NCBI RefSeq assembly: GCF_000620845.1
Contig: NZ_KK211189.1
Coordinates: 2,690,162-2,754,161 of the forward strand
Source: Exiguobacterium marinum DSM 16307
Lineage (GTDB): Bacteria; Bacillota; Bacilli; Exiguobacteriales; Exiguobacteriaceae
Reading direction: 5' to 3'
Length of the DNA stretch: 64,000 nt
Shown: positions 33,458-41,819 of the stretch, in pieces
Position numbering within the stretch: the first letter of the stretch is position 1
How the letters are laid out: each line of letters begins with the position of its first letter
Translations under genes and position numbers: made by a program
Notes under the pieces: model-generated
Databases searched by the model: none
What the model was told of the DNA's origin: nothing
The model's input: only the letters and a program-made list of their open reading frames with translations

Positions 33458-34184
33458 GAGTAGCCTCCTCGTATAAGTTCGATAGATTATATAGTCCTGC
33501 CGGGCGATCGATGATCGTTGCCGCAGCGGCAAGGGCTCCGTTTGCAAAGACGCGTTTGGATAACGCGGTATGTTTCAATTCAATCATTTCATCATCTCCG
33601 GCGAAGAGCACAGCATGCTCACCGAAAATCGTGCCACCACGGATGGAATGCATGCCCAACTCCTCAGTTCCACGCGCTTCACGCCGTGACGTTCGCTCGT
33701 AAATCGGTGTCACCTCACGCTTCGCTTCGATGGCACGGGCCAATAATTCTGCCGTACCGCTTGGGGCATCGACTTTTTTCCGGTGGTGTGCCTCGATCAC
33801 TTCGATGTCATAACCGAGCGTAAGAGGGACGAGTTGGTCGAGTAACTGTTTCAAGAGTGCAATCCCGTAAGACGTGTTATACGACTGAAAGATTGGGATG
33901 TCTTGTGAAGCCGTCTCGATGTCGGCCAATTCTTCCGGTGTGAAGCCGGTCGTCGCGATGACGAGTGGAATATTGCGTGACCGTCCGAACGCGAGTAAGT
34001 CAGGGAGAAGTGCCGGATTCGAAAAATCGATCACGACATCGACCGGGGCGTCTACCTCGTCTAATGATGCCAGATGCTCTTCCCTTCCCGGTGAGACGAT
34101 TGCCGAGACGTTTACACCTTGCGCATGAGCGACCTCTTCGACAATCCGCCCCATCGCACCAAATCCGTGGATGAGAACATTCAT
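33435..34184 (-). CDS. dapB: 4-hydroxy-tetrahydrodipicolinate reductase
   Basis: A 249-residue NAD(P)H reductase. The N-terminal nucleotide motif is [27 protein letters not shown] and [11 protein letters not shown] follow, and the catalytic signature is [15 protein letters not shown], with the dimer/tetramer region [12 protein letters not shown] later. It converts HTPA to tetrahydrodipicolinate. The start overlaps the dapA stop by four bases (ATGA). Confidence 0.95.
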   Translation of the reverse strand: MNVLIHGFGAMGRIVEEVAHAQGVNVSAIVSPGREEHLASLDEVDAPVDVVIDFSNPALLPDLLAFGRSRNIPLVIATTGFTPEELADIETASQDIPIFQSYNTSYGIALLKQLLDQLVPLTLGYDIEVIEAHHRKKVDAPSGTAELLARAIEAKREVTPIYERTSRREARGTEELGMHSIRGGTIFGEHAVLFAGDDEMIELKHTALSKRVFANGALAAAATIIDRPAGLYNLSNLYEEATHVTHKRL

Positions 34185-35062
34185 TGTCTCACCTCATTGA
34201 ATTGCTCCATTGCTGACAGCAACTTCGCTTCAGCCGTCGCGCTCATCGGGACGAGCGGTAGGCGTGGAGCACCAAATGCGAACCCTCTCGCTTGAAGAGC
34301 CGCCTTCACCGGAATCGGATTCACTTCTGCGAACAGCTCATCGATGACAGGGAGCAAGCGAAGTTGCCATGCGCGGGCCGCCTCTAGATCACCTGCCAAG
34401 AGAGTTTCAGCTAGTGCGACCGTCGCACCTGGGTAAACGTTTGATAAAACCGAAACGACCCCTTGTGCGCCCCAAGCCATATATGGCAAAATTTGATCGT
34501 CATTTCCACAGTAAACGGTGAATCCTTCTGGAATGTGAGCCATCATCTGCGCCATGACCGAGATATCCCCGCTCGCTTCTTTTAAGGCCGTGATGCGTGG
34601 ATGTTCTGCGAGTTCTCCGACCGTTTCAGGCGCCAACGCGACGCCAGTCCGTGACGGAACGTTATAGAGCATGAGCGGAATGGGTGACGCATCCGCGATC
34701 GCGGTGAAATGTGCAATCAGCCCGGCCTGTGTCGACTTGTTGTAGTACGGTGTGACGACCATCGCCATCTCCGCTCCAAGTTCTGCTGCCCGTTTTGTTT
34801 TTTCGATACTGACAGCTGTATTGTTTGACCCGGTCCCTGCGATAATCAACGCTCGACCGTTCGCGACCTCGACCGCTCGAACGAGCAACGTCTCAAACTC
34901 TGCGTCTGTGAGCGTCATCCCTTCGCCGGTCGTCCCGCCGATGACAAGACCACTCACACCTTCCTGAATTTGCTCTTCAATCAATGCTACCCATGCCTCT
35001 AGATTCAACTGCCCATTTTCTTGAAATGGGGTCGCGAGCGCTGTTGCCACTCCTGTGAACAT
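34181..35062 (-). CDS. dapA: 4-hydroxy-tetrahydrodipicolinate synthase
   Basis: A 293-residue class I aldolase-fold enzyme condensing aspartate semialdehyde and pyruvate. GGTTGEGMTL, YYNKSTQAGLIAHF, YNVPSRTGVAL and the Schiff-base lysine in ITALKEASGD (about residue 161) are typical. AGGAGGAGATGAC precedes the ATG. It is the first committed step to DAP and lysine, placed between asd and dapB. Confidence 0.95.
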   Translation of the reverse strand: MFTGVATALATPFQENGQLNLEAWVALIEEQIQEGVSGLVIGGTTGEGMTLTDAEFETLLVRAVEVANGRALIIAGTGSNNTAVSIEKTKRAAELGAEMAMVVTPYYNKSTQAGLIAHFTAIADASPIPLMLYNVPSRTGVALAPETVGELAEHPRITALKEASGDISVMAQMMAHIPEGFTVYCGNDDQILPYMAWGAQGVVSVLSNVYPGATVALAETLLAGDLEAARAWQLRLLPVIDELFAEVNPIPVKAALQARGFAFGAPRLPLVPMSATAEAKLLSAMEQFNEVRQ

Positions 35063-35074
35063 GTCATCTCCTCC

Positions 35075-36070
35075 TTATTTCGTCGCTGTTTGACCAATCA
35101 TACATTGTGCGATTTGAACGGCATTCGCCGCCGCCCCTTTTCGAACGTTATCCGCGACGCACCACAGATGGAAGGTATTCGACTGCGAGTCGTCTCGGCG
35201 AATTCGTCCGACATACACCTCATCCGTCCCATTCGCATCAAGTGGTGTCGGATAGGCCAGTTCGGATGGATTGTCCATTAACACGACACCAGGCGCATCG
35301 GCGAGGACGGCTTTTACTTCTGCGACTGTCGCATCCCGCTTGAGCGACACCGTGATCGAGACCGCGTGACTATTTCGTACCGGCACCCGGACACAAGTGG
35401 CCGTCACACCGAGGTTCGGCGCGTTCAAAATTTTGCGCGTCTCCTCAATCATTTTTTGTTCTTCTTTCGTGTAACCATTCTCTAAGAACACATCGATGTG
35501 CGGCAAGACGTTATCATAAATCGGATACGGATAATTCGTCGGCGCCTCTCCACGCGCACCGCGTTCGAGGTCATCGATTCCTTTTTGACCCGATCCCGAT
35601 ACCGCTTGATAGGATGTGTACGCAACCCGTGTCAGTCCGTATACTTCCGATAGAGGCGCGAGCGCGACGACCGATTGAATCGTTGAACAATTCGGATTTG
35701 CAATGAGCGTCTTCTCCGGACTGAGTTCGACCCGATTCACTTCCGGTACGATGAGTGGAATTCCTTCTTGCATTCGAAATGCGCTTGAGTTGTCGATGAC
35801 GATGACCCCTTGCTCACTCAATCGCGGGGCATATTGCTCACTGATGCTCCCACCAGCAGAGAAGAGTGCGATATCGTTCGGATCTGCATAAATCGCATCG
35901 GTCAATTCGCGAATCACGACCGGTTGCCCGTTCACTTCGACCGTTTTCCCTGCTGAACGGGCTGAAGCATAGAGTCTCAGTTCGCTGATTGGAAATTCAT
36001 ATTCTGTTAAGACGTCAATCATTTTTTGTCCGACGGCACCTGTTGCACCGACGACCGCTACATTATACAT
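35075..36070 (-). CDS. asd: Aspartate-semialdehyde dehydrogenase
   Basis: A 331-residue enzyme. N-terminal VVGATGAVGQKMIDVL binds NADP, SAGGSIS and NPNCSTIQ carry the catalytic Cys128, and a His-containing VPVRNSHAVSI segment lies near residue 242. It reduces aspartyl phosphate to the semialdehyde that feeds dapA. AAGGGGGTAGC precedes the ATG. The gap to lysC is 12 bases. Confidence 0.95.
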   Translation of the reverse strand: MYNVAVVGATGAVGQKMIDVLTEYEFPISELRLYASARSAGKTVEVNGQPVVIRELTDAIYADPNDIALFSAGGSISEQYAPRLSEQGVIVIDNSSAFRMQEGIPLIVPEVNRVELSPEKTLIANPNCSTIQSVVALAPLSEVYGLTRVAYTSYQAVSGSGQKGIDDLERGARGEAPTNYPYPIYDNVLPHIDVFLENGYTKEEQKMIEETRKILNAPNLGVTATCVRVPVRNSHAVSITVSLKRDATVAEVKAVLADAPGVVLMDNPSELAYPTPLDANGTDEVYVGRIRRDDSQSNTFHLWCVADNVRKGAAANAVQIAQCMIGQTATK

Positions 36071-36082
36071 CGTGCTACCCCC

Positions 36083-37282
36083 TTATAAGTTGAATCGGGC
36101 CGCAATGGCTGCGACTGCCGCTTCAACGTCTTGATCTTGAATCGTATAGGAAATACTGATTTCAGATGTCGTGACTTGATAGAATGGAATCCCCATCTCG
36201 CGGAATGTCGCAAAGAGCTCTGATGCGACGCCTGTCGCGTCTCGCATACCGATTCCGACGACAGAAATTTTTGCATGTTCCGTGTGACGATCGATTTTGA
36301 TTTGCGACAAGGTCGCCGTCAACTCTGCGAGTGCCTCTTCTAAAAACGCTTCCTCATCTAGCGGACATGTGAATGATAGGAACACTTCCCCGTCAAACGC
36401 TGTCTGCGAAATCATATCGATATTGACATGACGTTCTGACAATCGTTCAAAGATGTCCGCGACCCCGGCTGCTGTATGGGGGATATGTTTGATTGAGACA
36501 CTGAGTACGTTCTTAACGACACTCACACTCGTGACCGCTTTCTGTTCCATTGCTTGCGTCGTATCCATGATCCATGTTCCTCCTTCGCTCGACAGCGTCT
36601 TTCCGACAAAAATATTGACATCATATTTTTTTGCGAGCTCGACGCTTCGCATTTCCATCACTTTGGAGCCGAGTGCACTCATCTCCATCATCTCGTCGTA
36701 TGAAACGGTGTCTAGACGTTTCGCCGCCGGGTGAATCCGTGGGTCTGTCGTATATACACCAGCCACGTCCGTATATATTTCACAGCGTTGACTGAGTACG
36801 GCTGCGAGTGCGACTGCCGTCGTGTCCGAACCGCCGCGTCCGAGCGTCGTGACGTCACCCGCTTCATTCACGCCTTGGAATCCAGCGACGATCAAGACAT
36901 CGTATTGACGCAACTTCTCGTGCAACACTTCTTTTCGAATCGCTTTGATTTTGCTCTTCGTATGAATACCCATCGTATCGATCCCGGCTTGTTGCCCGGT
37001 GAGAGAGATGGCCGGCACGCCCCTCGAGTTCAAGGCGATACTGAGTAAACTGATTGTCTGTTCTTCACCGACGGCGAGTAGACGGTCGAGTTCTCGAATC
37101 ATCGGACGGTCGGTGATTTGTTTGGCGAGTGACAGGAGTGAGTCCGTCGTCTTGCCCATCGCCGACACGACGACGACCAACTTCTCTCCGGTCGCCACAC
37201 GTGTCTGTAAATAATCTGAAATGGCTTGTATTTGTTCGATTGTGGCAACAGAGCTACCACCAAATTTCAGTACGGTTGTCAT
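36083..37282 (-). CDS. lysC: Aspartate kinase
   Basis: A 399-residue monofunctional aspartokinase. LKFGGSSVA (5-13) and GRGGSDTTAVALA in the kinase domain are diagnostic. Two ACT domains follow (about 265-399), the likely site of feedback control. It is the first structural gene after the lysine riboswitch, so transcription is lysine-controlled; allosteric lysine inhibition is probable for this family branch but not visible. I chose the ATG at 37282 (GTGGGGAAC upstream) over a 20-residue longer open frame. Confidence 0.94.
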   Translation of the reverse strand: MTTVLKFGGSSVATIEQIQAISDYLQTRVATGEKLVVVVSAMGKTTDSLLSLAKQITDRPMIRELDRLLAVGEEQTISLLSIALNSRGVPAISLTGQQAGIDTMGIHTKSKIKAIRKEVLHEKLRQYDVLIVAGFQGVNEAGDVTTLGRGGSDTTAVALAAVLSQRCEIYTDVAGVYTTDPRIHPAAKRLDTVSYDEMMEMSALGSKVMEMRSVELAKKYDVNIFVGKTLSSEGGTWIMDTTQAMEQKAVTSVSVVKNVLSVSIKHIPHTAAGVADIFERLSERHVNIDMISQTAFDGEVFLSFTCPLDEEAFLEEALAELTATLSQIKIDRHTEHAKISVVGIGMRDATGVASELFATFREMGIPFYQVTTSEISISYTIQDQDVEAAVAAIAARFNL

Positions 37283-37314
37283 CAAGTTCCCCACTTTCAA
37301 GATGTGCACCAACA

Positions 37315-37361
37315 GAAAAAGCGGCAGACCGGTAGGAAGCACTCTCCCTACGGTCTGCCGC
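37315..37361 (-). terminator. Riboswitch-controlled intrinsic terminator before lysC
   Basis: Minus strand GCGGCAGACC and GGTCTGCCGC arms extended by CCTAC/GTAGG, followed by TTTTTC. It lies 33 bases before lysC and forms the OFF state of the leader. A further weak AACGATT/AATCGTT hairpin with T residues (37376-37397) lies between aptamer and terminator. Confidence 0.88.
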
Positions 37362-37398
37362 TTGTACGCGCAGTTGAAAAACGATTAAAGAATCGTTC

Positions 37399-37576
37399 CG
37401 TAGATAGCGCTCCATGGTAGTTGACCATGGCAGTGTAGGCGTTGTTCACGACTACCCCAGCCTTCGTTCACACGCACGTGAACGTCGACTTCGGCGAATT
37501 TCCCCTTTCGGCCCGGTCCGGAATGCGTCCGTTTCAACCAAGCTTACTCATGTCATTCGCAACCTCTATCTGTCAG
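37399..37576 (-). promoter_or_regulatory. Lysine riboswitch (L-box) of the lysC-lysA operon
   Basis: The minus strand reads in order ACAGATAGAGGTTGCGA, AGTA, AAAGGGGAAATTCGCCGAAG, GGCTGGGGTAGTCG, ACTGCC and GGAGCGCTATCTACGG. The AGATAG and CTATCT ends form a perfect P1. All core L-box elements are present and match the B. subtilis lysC leader as I remember it. Lysine should stabilise the aptamer and allow the downstream terminator to form. Confidence 0.94.
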
Positions 37577-37588
37577 TTGTTAGTATTA

Positions 37589-37617
37589 GTTATAACAAAA
37601 CGAAATCTTCTTGCCAA
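37589..37617 (-). promoter_or_regulatory. Promoter of the lysine biosynthesis operon
   Basis: Minus strand TTGGCA (37612-37617), exactly 17 bases, TATAAC (37589-37594) with TG one base upstream of the -10. It lies 13 bases before the aptamer. Confidence 0.72.
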
Positions 37618-37654
37618 CCTTTTTTTAGAAAAATGGGATATTTCAAAAAAAGAG

Positions 37655-38083
37655 TTACCACGTTTTCTTCATCATACGATGCGGAATATCCGCATCCAAA
37701 AACTCGTCTCCGAATGCCTCGTACCCGAGTTTTTCATAAAACGGAAGCGCCGTCAGTTGTGCGCCTAATCGTAATTCACCCAACCCTCGATGTTTTGCCA
37801 CACGTTCGACTTCGTTCATAACATCTTTCCCATATCCATGTCCCCGTGCCGACTCGATCGTCGCCACCCGTTCTACTTTTCCGATGTTCGAATCGATGGG
37901 ACGAAGGCGTGCCGTTGTCACAGGCTCCGAGTCAAGGAGACCGACCACATGTGTACACACATCGTCTAAGTCGTCATATTCTAAACTCGCATCAATTCCT
38001 TGTTCCTGAATGAATACAACTTCTCTCACTTGTCTCGCCTGTTGAATCAAATCAGCTTCTTGCCCACTTTGAATCGTCAACAT
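37655..38083 (-). CDS. GNAT family N-acetyltransferase (YjcF/ElaA-like)
   Basis: A 142-residue single-domain acetyltransferase. VREVVFIQEQGID, PVTTARLRPID, the acetyl-CoA loop RGHGYGKDVM (about 80-89) and ALPFYEKLGYEAFGDEFLDADIPHRMMKK are typical of the YjcF/ElaA group. Substrate unknown. The start overlaps the end of the AlaX gene by 7 bases, so the two are one transcription unit. No terminator visible downstream. Confidence 0.87.
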   Translation of the reverse strand: MLTIQSGQEADLIQQARQVREVVFIQEQGIDASLEYDDLDDVCTHVVGLLDSEPVTTARLRPIDSNIGKVERVATIESARGHGYGKDVMNEVERVAKHRGLGELRLGAQLTALPFYEKLGYEAFGDEFLDADIPHRMMKKTW

Positions 38084-39237
38084 GAAAGCACCCCTTCCTG
38101 CAATCGTTTCACGATTTCTTCCATCCCTCGCTCCAGCTCAGACACGGATGTGAATCGTGCTTGTGCCTGCTTATGGTTTCCGCCGCCACGACCAATCTGC
38201 ATCTCTTGAAGGGCGGTTTTCAAGAATTTACCGACGGCGATATCATGCGTCCCATCATGCATGACAAACAATTTCTGCGTGCCATAGTTGGCTCCAACCG
38301 CAATTCGTCCCGTCGCGGCAATCCGTTCGACGATGGCGGTCGTCAACGTTTCAGCTTCGGTCCGCCCCACATGTAACGCTACATAGTTATCTTCTTTCAA
38401 CACTGCCTCTACTTTCGCTTTCGCAATCCGTTCTTCTAGCGTCTTAATCTCTTTTTCACGTTCTAGACGAATCGTATGTTCTTCAATCACACGCTCTGCC
38501 ACGGATTCATTCGTTGTCGAGAATGTATGGTGAATCGAACGTAACGCTTCTCGCGCTTGTTGGGTCGCCTTGAGTGCCCGGTCACCGGCCACATACGTCA
38601 AGCGAATATTCCCTCTGACTTTCTTCATCGCCGTCACGTGAATCGTACCGAGTTGTCCGGTTGTCCCCACGTGGGTGCCGCCGCATGCATTGTAGTCAAT
38701 CCCTTCGATTTCTACGATGCGAATCATCCCCATGCGATCGGTCGCCTTCCGTAAACGCGTTCGATCCACTTCTTCCTCCGGTATCTCATACACATGAATC
38801 GGACGGTTCTCGTAGACCAGTTGTTGCAACTCATGCTCAAGTGCGTTAATTTGTGGCCAGTCCATCGTTGTCGTTTCAATCTCAATGGACGAGTCGGCTG
38901 ACCCGATTCCAAAGCTGAGCGTGCGAATGCCGTGACGGTCCTCTAAGATTGCCGTTAAAAGATGTTGAGCAGTATGTTGAATCGAATGATCACGTCTCAC
39001 ATCTTCATCGATTCGAGCCTCTACCGTTGTACCAATCGGTAAGGACTCGTGCAAGAGGTGCCGAACCTCGTCTTCAATGAGTTGTATATCTAATACTTCA
39101 TGTGATCCAATCCATCCCCGATCGGCTGGCTGTCCACCGCCTTCTGCATAAAACGGACTGTTCTCAAGTGTATGCCAATAACCTGATTGATCCATTTTGA
39201 CCGCAGTTACGACTGTTTCCAATGTGTGTTGATTCAT
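38077..39237 (-). CDS. AlaX-type alanyl-tRNA editing protein with DHHA1 domain
   Basis: A 386-residue stand-alone relative of the AlaRS editing region. It begins with a beta-barrel (ENSPFYAEGGGQPADRG), then the zinc editing site His-x3-His in HTAQHLL and Cys-x3-His in CGGTHVGTT, a coiled-coil and a C-terminal DHHA1 domain (GRGGGNHKQAQA). It removes serine or glycine wrongly attached to tRNA-Ala, acting in trans. I chose the ATG at 39237 because GGAGGGG is just upstream; the annotated-like 4-residue extension starts inside that site. Co-transcribed with the GNAT gene. Confidence 0.92.
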   Translation of the reverse strand: MNQHTLETVVTAVKMDQSGYWHTLENSPFYAEGGGQPADRGWIGSHEVLDIQLIEDEVRHLLHESLPIGTTVEARIDEDVRRDHSIQHTAQHLLTAILEDRHGIRTLSFGIGSADSSIEIETTTMDWPQINALEHELQQLVYENRPIHVYEIPEEEVDRTRLRKATDRMGMIRIVEIEGIDYNACGGTHVGTTGQLGTIHVTAMKKVRGNIRLTYVAGDRALKATQQAREALRSIHHTFSTTNESVAERVIEEHTIRLEREKEIKTLEERIAKAKVEAVLKEDNYVALHVGRTEAETLTTAIVERIAATGRIAVGANYGTQKLFVMHDGTHDIAVGKFLKTALQEMQIGRGGGNHKQAQARFTSVSELERGMEEIVKRLQEGVLSC

Positions 39238-39265
39238 CTTCCCCTCCACCTTTTCTCTTTAAAAA

Positions 39266-39301
39266 ATCTGTTCAGACAACTAGTTTAATTTCGTCTATAA
39301 T
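39266..39301 (+). promoter_or_regulatory. nagR promoter with overlapping NagR-like site
   Basis: CAGACA (39273-39278), 17 bases, TATAAT (39296-39301). A dyad-like ATCTGTTCAGACAACT (39266-39281) overlaps the -35 and matches the NagR/DasR dre pattern at about 10 of 16 positions, so autoregulation is possible. The same region must also hold the divergent AlaX promoter. Confidence 0.45.
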
Positions 39302-39336
39302 GAAACATACACCTTCTCAGTCAGGAGCGAAATGAT

Positions 39337-40065
39337 ATGTTAGAAATTGATAAACAATCTCCGTTACCTATTTATTATCAAATTGAAGCGTACTTAAAGC
39401 AACAAATTGATGACGGATTGTTAAAACCAGGAGACACCCTGCCTTCAGAGCGTGAATTTTCCGAGCAATTTCATGTCAGTCGAATGACAATTCGTCAAGC
39501 GATTATGAATCTCGTCAACGCCGGTTATTTGAGCCGTCAAAAAGGACGGGGCACCTTTGTCGCGAGTCAAAAGATTGCGATGACATTATCCGGACTGACG
39601 AGTTTTTCTGAAGAAATCAAACATCGAGGCATGCGCCCGCTCAGTCGTCTCTTATCGTACGAGGTCATTCCGGCAACGGATCTCATCGCGCAGCAACTGA
39701 GCATCCCAAATCAGACACCTGTTTATGAAATGAAGCGGCTACGACTCGCAGATGACAATCCGCTTGCGCTCGAGACCGCCTATATCCCAGTCCATTTATT
39801 GCCGGATTTGACGCAAGATGACGCCACGGGCTCTATTTATGCGTACGCCGAACAACGTGGACTACGTCTGAAGAATGCCACGCAGACACTCGAAGCTCGA
39901 AGCGCCGGTCCTGAAGAAGCCAAGCTCCTCACTATCTCTCCGAACGCTCCGGTACTGTTGATTGACCAGCGAACGTATCTCGATGATGGCGGCATGTTTG
40001 AATATAGTCGTTCCCTTTTCCGTGGAGACTCGTACTCTTTGACCGTCGCCATGGATCGCATATAA
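39337..40065 (+). CDS. nagR: GntR/HutC family regulator, NagR-like
   Basis: A 242-residue regulator with an N-terminal GntR winged helix (about 8-75: PIYYQIEAYLKQQIDDG, LPSEREFSEQFHVSRMTIRQA, GRGTFV) and a C-terminal UTRA effector domain. It lines up well by memory with B. subtilis NagR/YvoA, the repressor of GlcNAc use that senses amino-sugar phosphates. Unlike in Bacillus it is not in the nagAB operon but 1.7 kb away in opposite direction. A dre-like site lies before nagA (43784-43799). Confidence 0.88.
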   Translation: MLEIDKQSPLPIYYQIEAYLKQQIDDGLLKPGDTLPSEREFSEQFHVSRMTIRQAIMNLVNAGYLSRQKGRGTFVASQKIAMTLSGLTSFSEEIKHRGMRPLSRLLSYEVIPATDLIAQQLSIPNQTPVYEMKRLRLADDNPLALETAYIPVHLLPDLTQDDATGSIYAYAEQRGLRLKNATQTLEARSAGPEEAKLLTISPNAPVLLIDQRTYLDDGGMFEYSRSLFRGDSYSLTVAMDRI

Positions 40066-40164
40066 CGCACGAAACAGAAATACGATTTTCTACCCTCTTT
40101 TCGACTCATATTGGAGCTAAACAATCTTATTCTACGTATATAGATGTTAAAGGGGGGGAGGACA

Positions 40165-40449
40165 TTGCATAAGGTAATCGATATCATGAAATATCGAAAA
40201 ATCGCATTACTTTGTTTATTTATCTCGATTCCAATTAGTCTGATCAATATCCTTATAGGCTCGACATGGTTGGCGATTTTAGGAGCATCTTCATTTGTAA
40301 TCTTCCTCGTCATATCCCTCACTTTATGGAAATGTCCACAGTGTAAAAGACGACTCCCATTACGATTTGACCATGACACTGATGTGGAGGATGTATATCG
40401 CTGTCCTTACTGTGATACCAAATTTTTGAGTGGGAAAATCATCGACTAA
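40165..40449 (+). CDS. Small membrane protein with C-terminal zinc ribbon
   Basis: About 94 residues with two spans (near 11-29 and 33-53) and a cytoplasmic zinc ribbon CPQC...CPYC (WKCPQCKRRLPLRF, YRCPYCDTKF). I do not recognise a named family. The start is uncertain: GGGGGGAGG is followed by TTG at 40165 after 3 bases, and the first internal ATG is at 40186. I took the TTG. No clear terminator follows on this strand. Confidence 0.6.
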   Translation: MHKVIDIMKYRKIALLCLFISIPISLINILIGSTWLAILGASSFVIFLVISLTLWKCPQCKRRLPLRFDHDTDVEDVYRCPYCDTKFLSGKIID

Positions 40450-40508
40450 ATCATTTTTCGAGAAATCCCACACAAAAAAGCGGTCTGACCTGAAATACAT
40501 TGCCACAT

Positions 40509-40538
40509 AAAAAACGCTCAGAAAATGAATTCTGAGCG
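40509..40538 (-). terminator. Terminator of the LCP gene
   Basis: Minus strand CGCTCAGAA, 6-base loop, TTCTGAGCG, then TTTTTT; 28 bases after the LCP stop. Confidence 0.85.
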
Positions 40539-40565
40539 CGTTTTGCATTTTTCGTAAGTTAAACT

Positions 40566-41669
40566 TTATTGAGCTTCGTACGTTACCCCGTTCGGGTCTA
40601 ACGTGTAAGACTCAAGTTCTGTATCTGACATCGGCTCGACACGGTTACCCGCATCCGCTTGTTGCACGCGATAACGCACTTCTTCAAGAAGCGGCTCATT
40701 CAAGAAATAGTAGAAGTGACCGTCATCTGCTCGGGCACCTTCACCTGTCAGTTGATATTGTACCGTATCGTGCAATGCCCCGACATCTTCAATCAAACGC
40801 ATATAGTCATTTGGTCCAAGCGTTGTCTGCATATTGTCCCCAACGGCTTTCAGGACCTTATCATAGTTGTTAAGGAGTGAAGTGCCGAGTGATTGTTCGA
40901 GCACGGCATTGATTACTTCCATTTGACGTTGTCCACGTCCAATGTCTCCACGGGGATCGTCATATCGGTTTCGGACATAGGCAAGTGCCTCTTCGCCAGA
41001 AAGCTGTTGAAGTCCCTGTTCGATTTGGACCGTTTCACGTGATGCATCATAGCTGTTTTGTTGTGAAGAGAACGGGACATCAATTTCAACGCCACCTACG
41101 GCATCAATGAAATCGACAAACCCTTGGAAGTTTAACGAAACGACATGATCGATTTCTACGCCGACCAAATCTTCAATCGTATTCGTCGCCATCCGCATCC
41201 CATTATTTGGATTCGTTTCATCCATCGAACCAAAGTAATAAGCGTGTGTAATCTTATCTTGGTCAAGTCCCGTCTTTCCATAAGGGATGTTGTAGCCCGT
41301 GTAGTCGATATTGACATACGAATCGCGCGGAACGCTGAGCATCGTCGTCTGTTTTTCTTTCTTGTTCAAGATAACAACAATCATAACGTCCGAGCGTCCG
41401 AATTCTCCACGTGCTTTCTTTTGTGGCGAAAGGTCTGTCCCTAAAATCAAGAACGACTCCGTATCTTCTTTGTCAAAACGAGTCGGTTCGACTGTCGGGT
41501 CGTCCTCTAGCGTGACTTGGGTGCCGGACAACATATTGTGAGCTTTATAAAACGCTGTACCGTAAATGCTAGATCCAGCAATAATCGCAATCAGCACAAG
41601 GGCACTAAATATCTTATAAAACGCAGACGGACCTTTTCGCTGTCTACGAGTATGTGTTCTAGAATTCAT
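40566..41669 (-). CDS. LytR-CpsA-Psr (LCP) family wall polymer ligase
   Basis: A 367-residue type II membrane protein: basic N-terminus RTHTRRQRKG, one span (about 18-38), and the extracellular LCP domain with LILGTDLS, GRSDVMIVVILN, TMLSVPRDSYVNI, KITHAYYFG, and ALAYVRNRYDDPRGDIGRGQRQ. LCP proteins attach teichoic acids or capsule glycans to peptidoglycan. I chose the ATG at 41669 (GAAGGAG upstream) over a 19-residue longer frame. It lies between nagR and nagB; functional link via wall amino-sugars is only suggestive. Confidence 0.9.
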   Translation of the reverse strand: MNSRTHTRRQRKGPSAFYKIFSALVLIAIIAGSSIYGTAFYKAHNMLSGTQVTLEDDPTVEPTRFDKEDTESFLILGTDLSPQKKARGEFGRSDVMIVVILNKKEKQTTMLSVPRDSYVNIDYTGYNIPYGKTGLDQDKITHAYYFGSMDETNPNNGMRMATNTIEDLVGVEIDHVVSLNFQGFVDFIDAVGGVEIDVPFSSQQNSYDASRETVQIEQGLQQLSGEEALAYVRNRYDDPRGDIGRGQRQMEVINAVLEQSLGTSLLNNYDKVLKAVGDNMQTTLGPNDYMRLIEDVGALHDTVQYQLTGEGARADDGHFYYFLNEPLLEEVRYRVQQADAGNRVEPMSDTELESYTLDPNGVTYEAQ

Positions 41670-41706
41670 CGCGGTCTCCTTCGAGTCAAAATAATGAGCT
41701 TCACTC

Positions 41707-41735
41707 ATTATAGAGGAAAGTGTCAAATTTGTCGA
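41707..41735 (-). promoter_or_regulatory. LCP gene promoter
   Basis: Minus strand TCGACA (41730-41735), 17 bases, TATAAT (41707-41712). The -35 region lies inside a larger interrupted dyad with the arms TTTGTC and GACAAA around AAAACGTTTT (41728-41753), possibly a regulator site. Confidence 0.55.
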
Positions 41736-41786
41736 AAACGTTTTGATGACAAATTCATTTCTTTACACTTTCCCACAGTTGAACAC

Positions 41787-41817
41787 AGAAAAACCCGCGG
41801 AGATGATTCCGCAGGTT
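41787..41817 (-). terminator. Terminator of nagA-nagB
   Basis: Minus strand AACCTGCGGA, loop ATCATC, TCCGCGGGTT, then TTTC; directly after the nagB stop. Confidence 0.78.
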
Positions 41818-41819
41818 CG

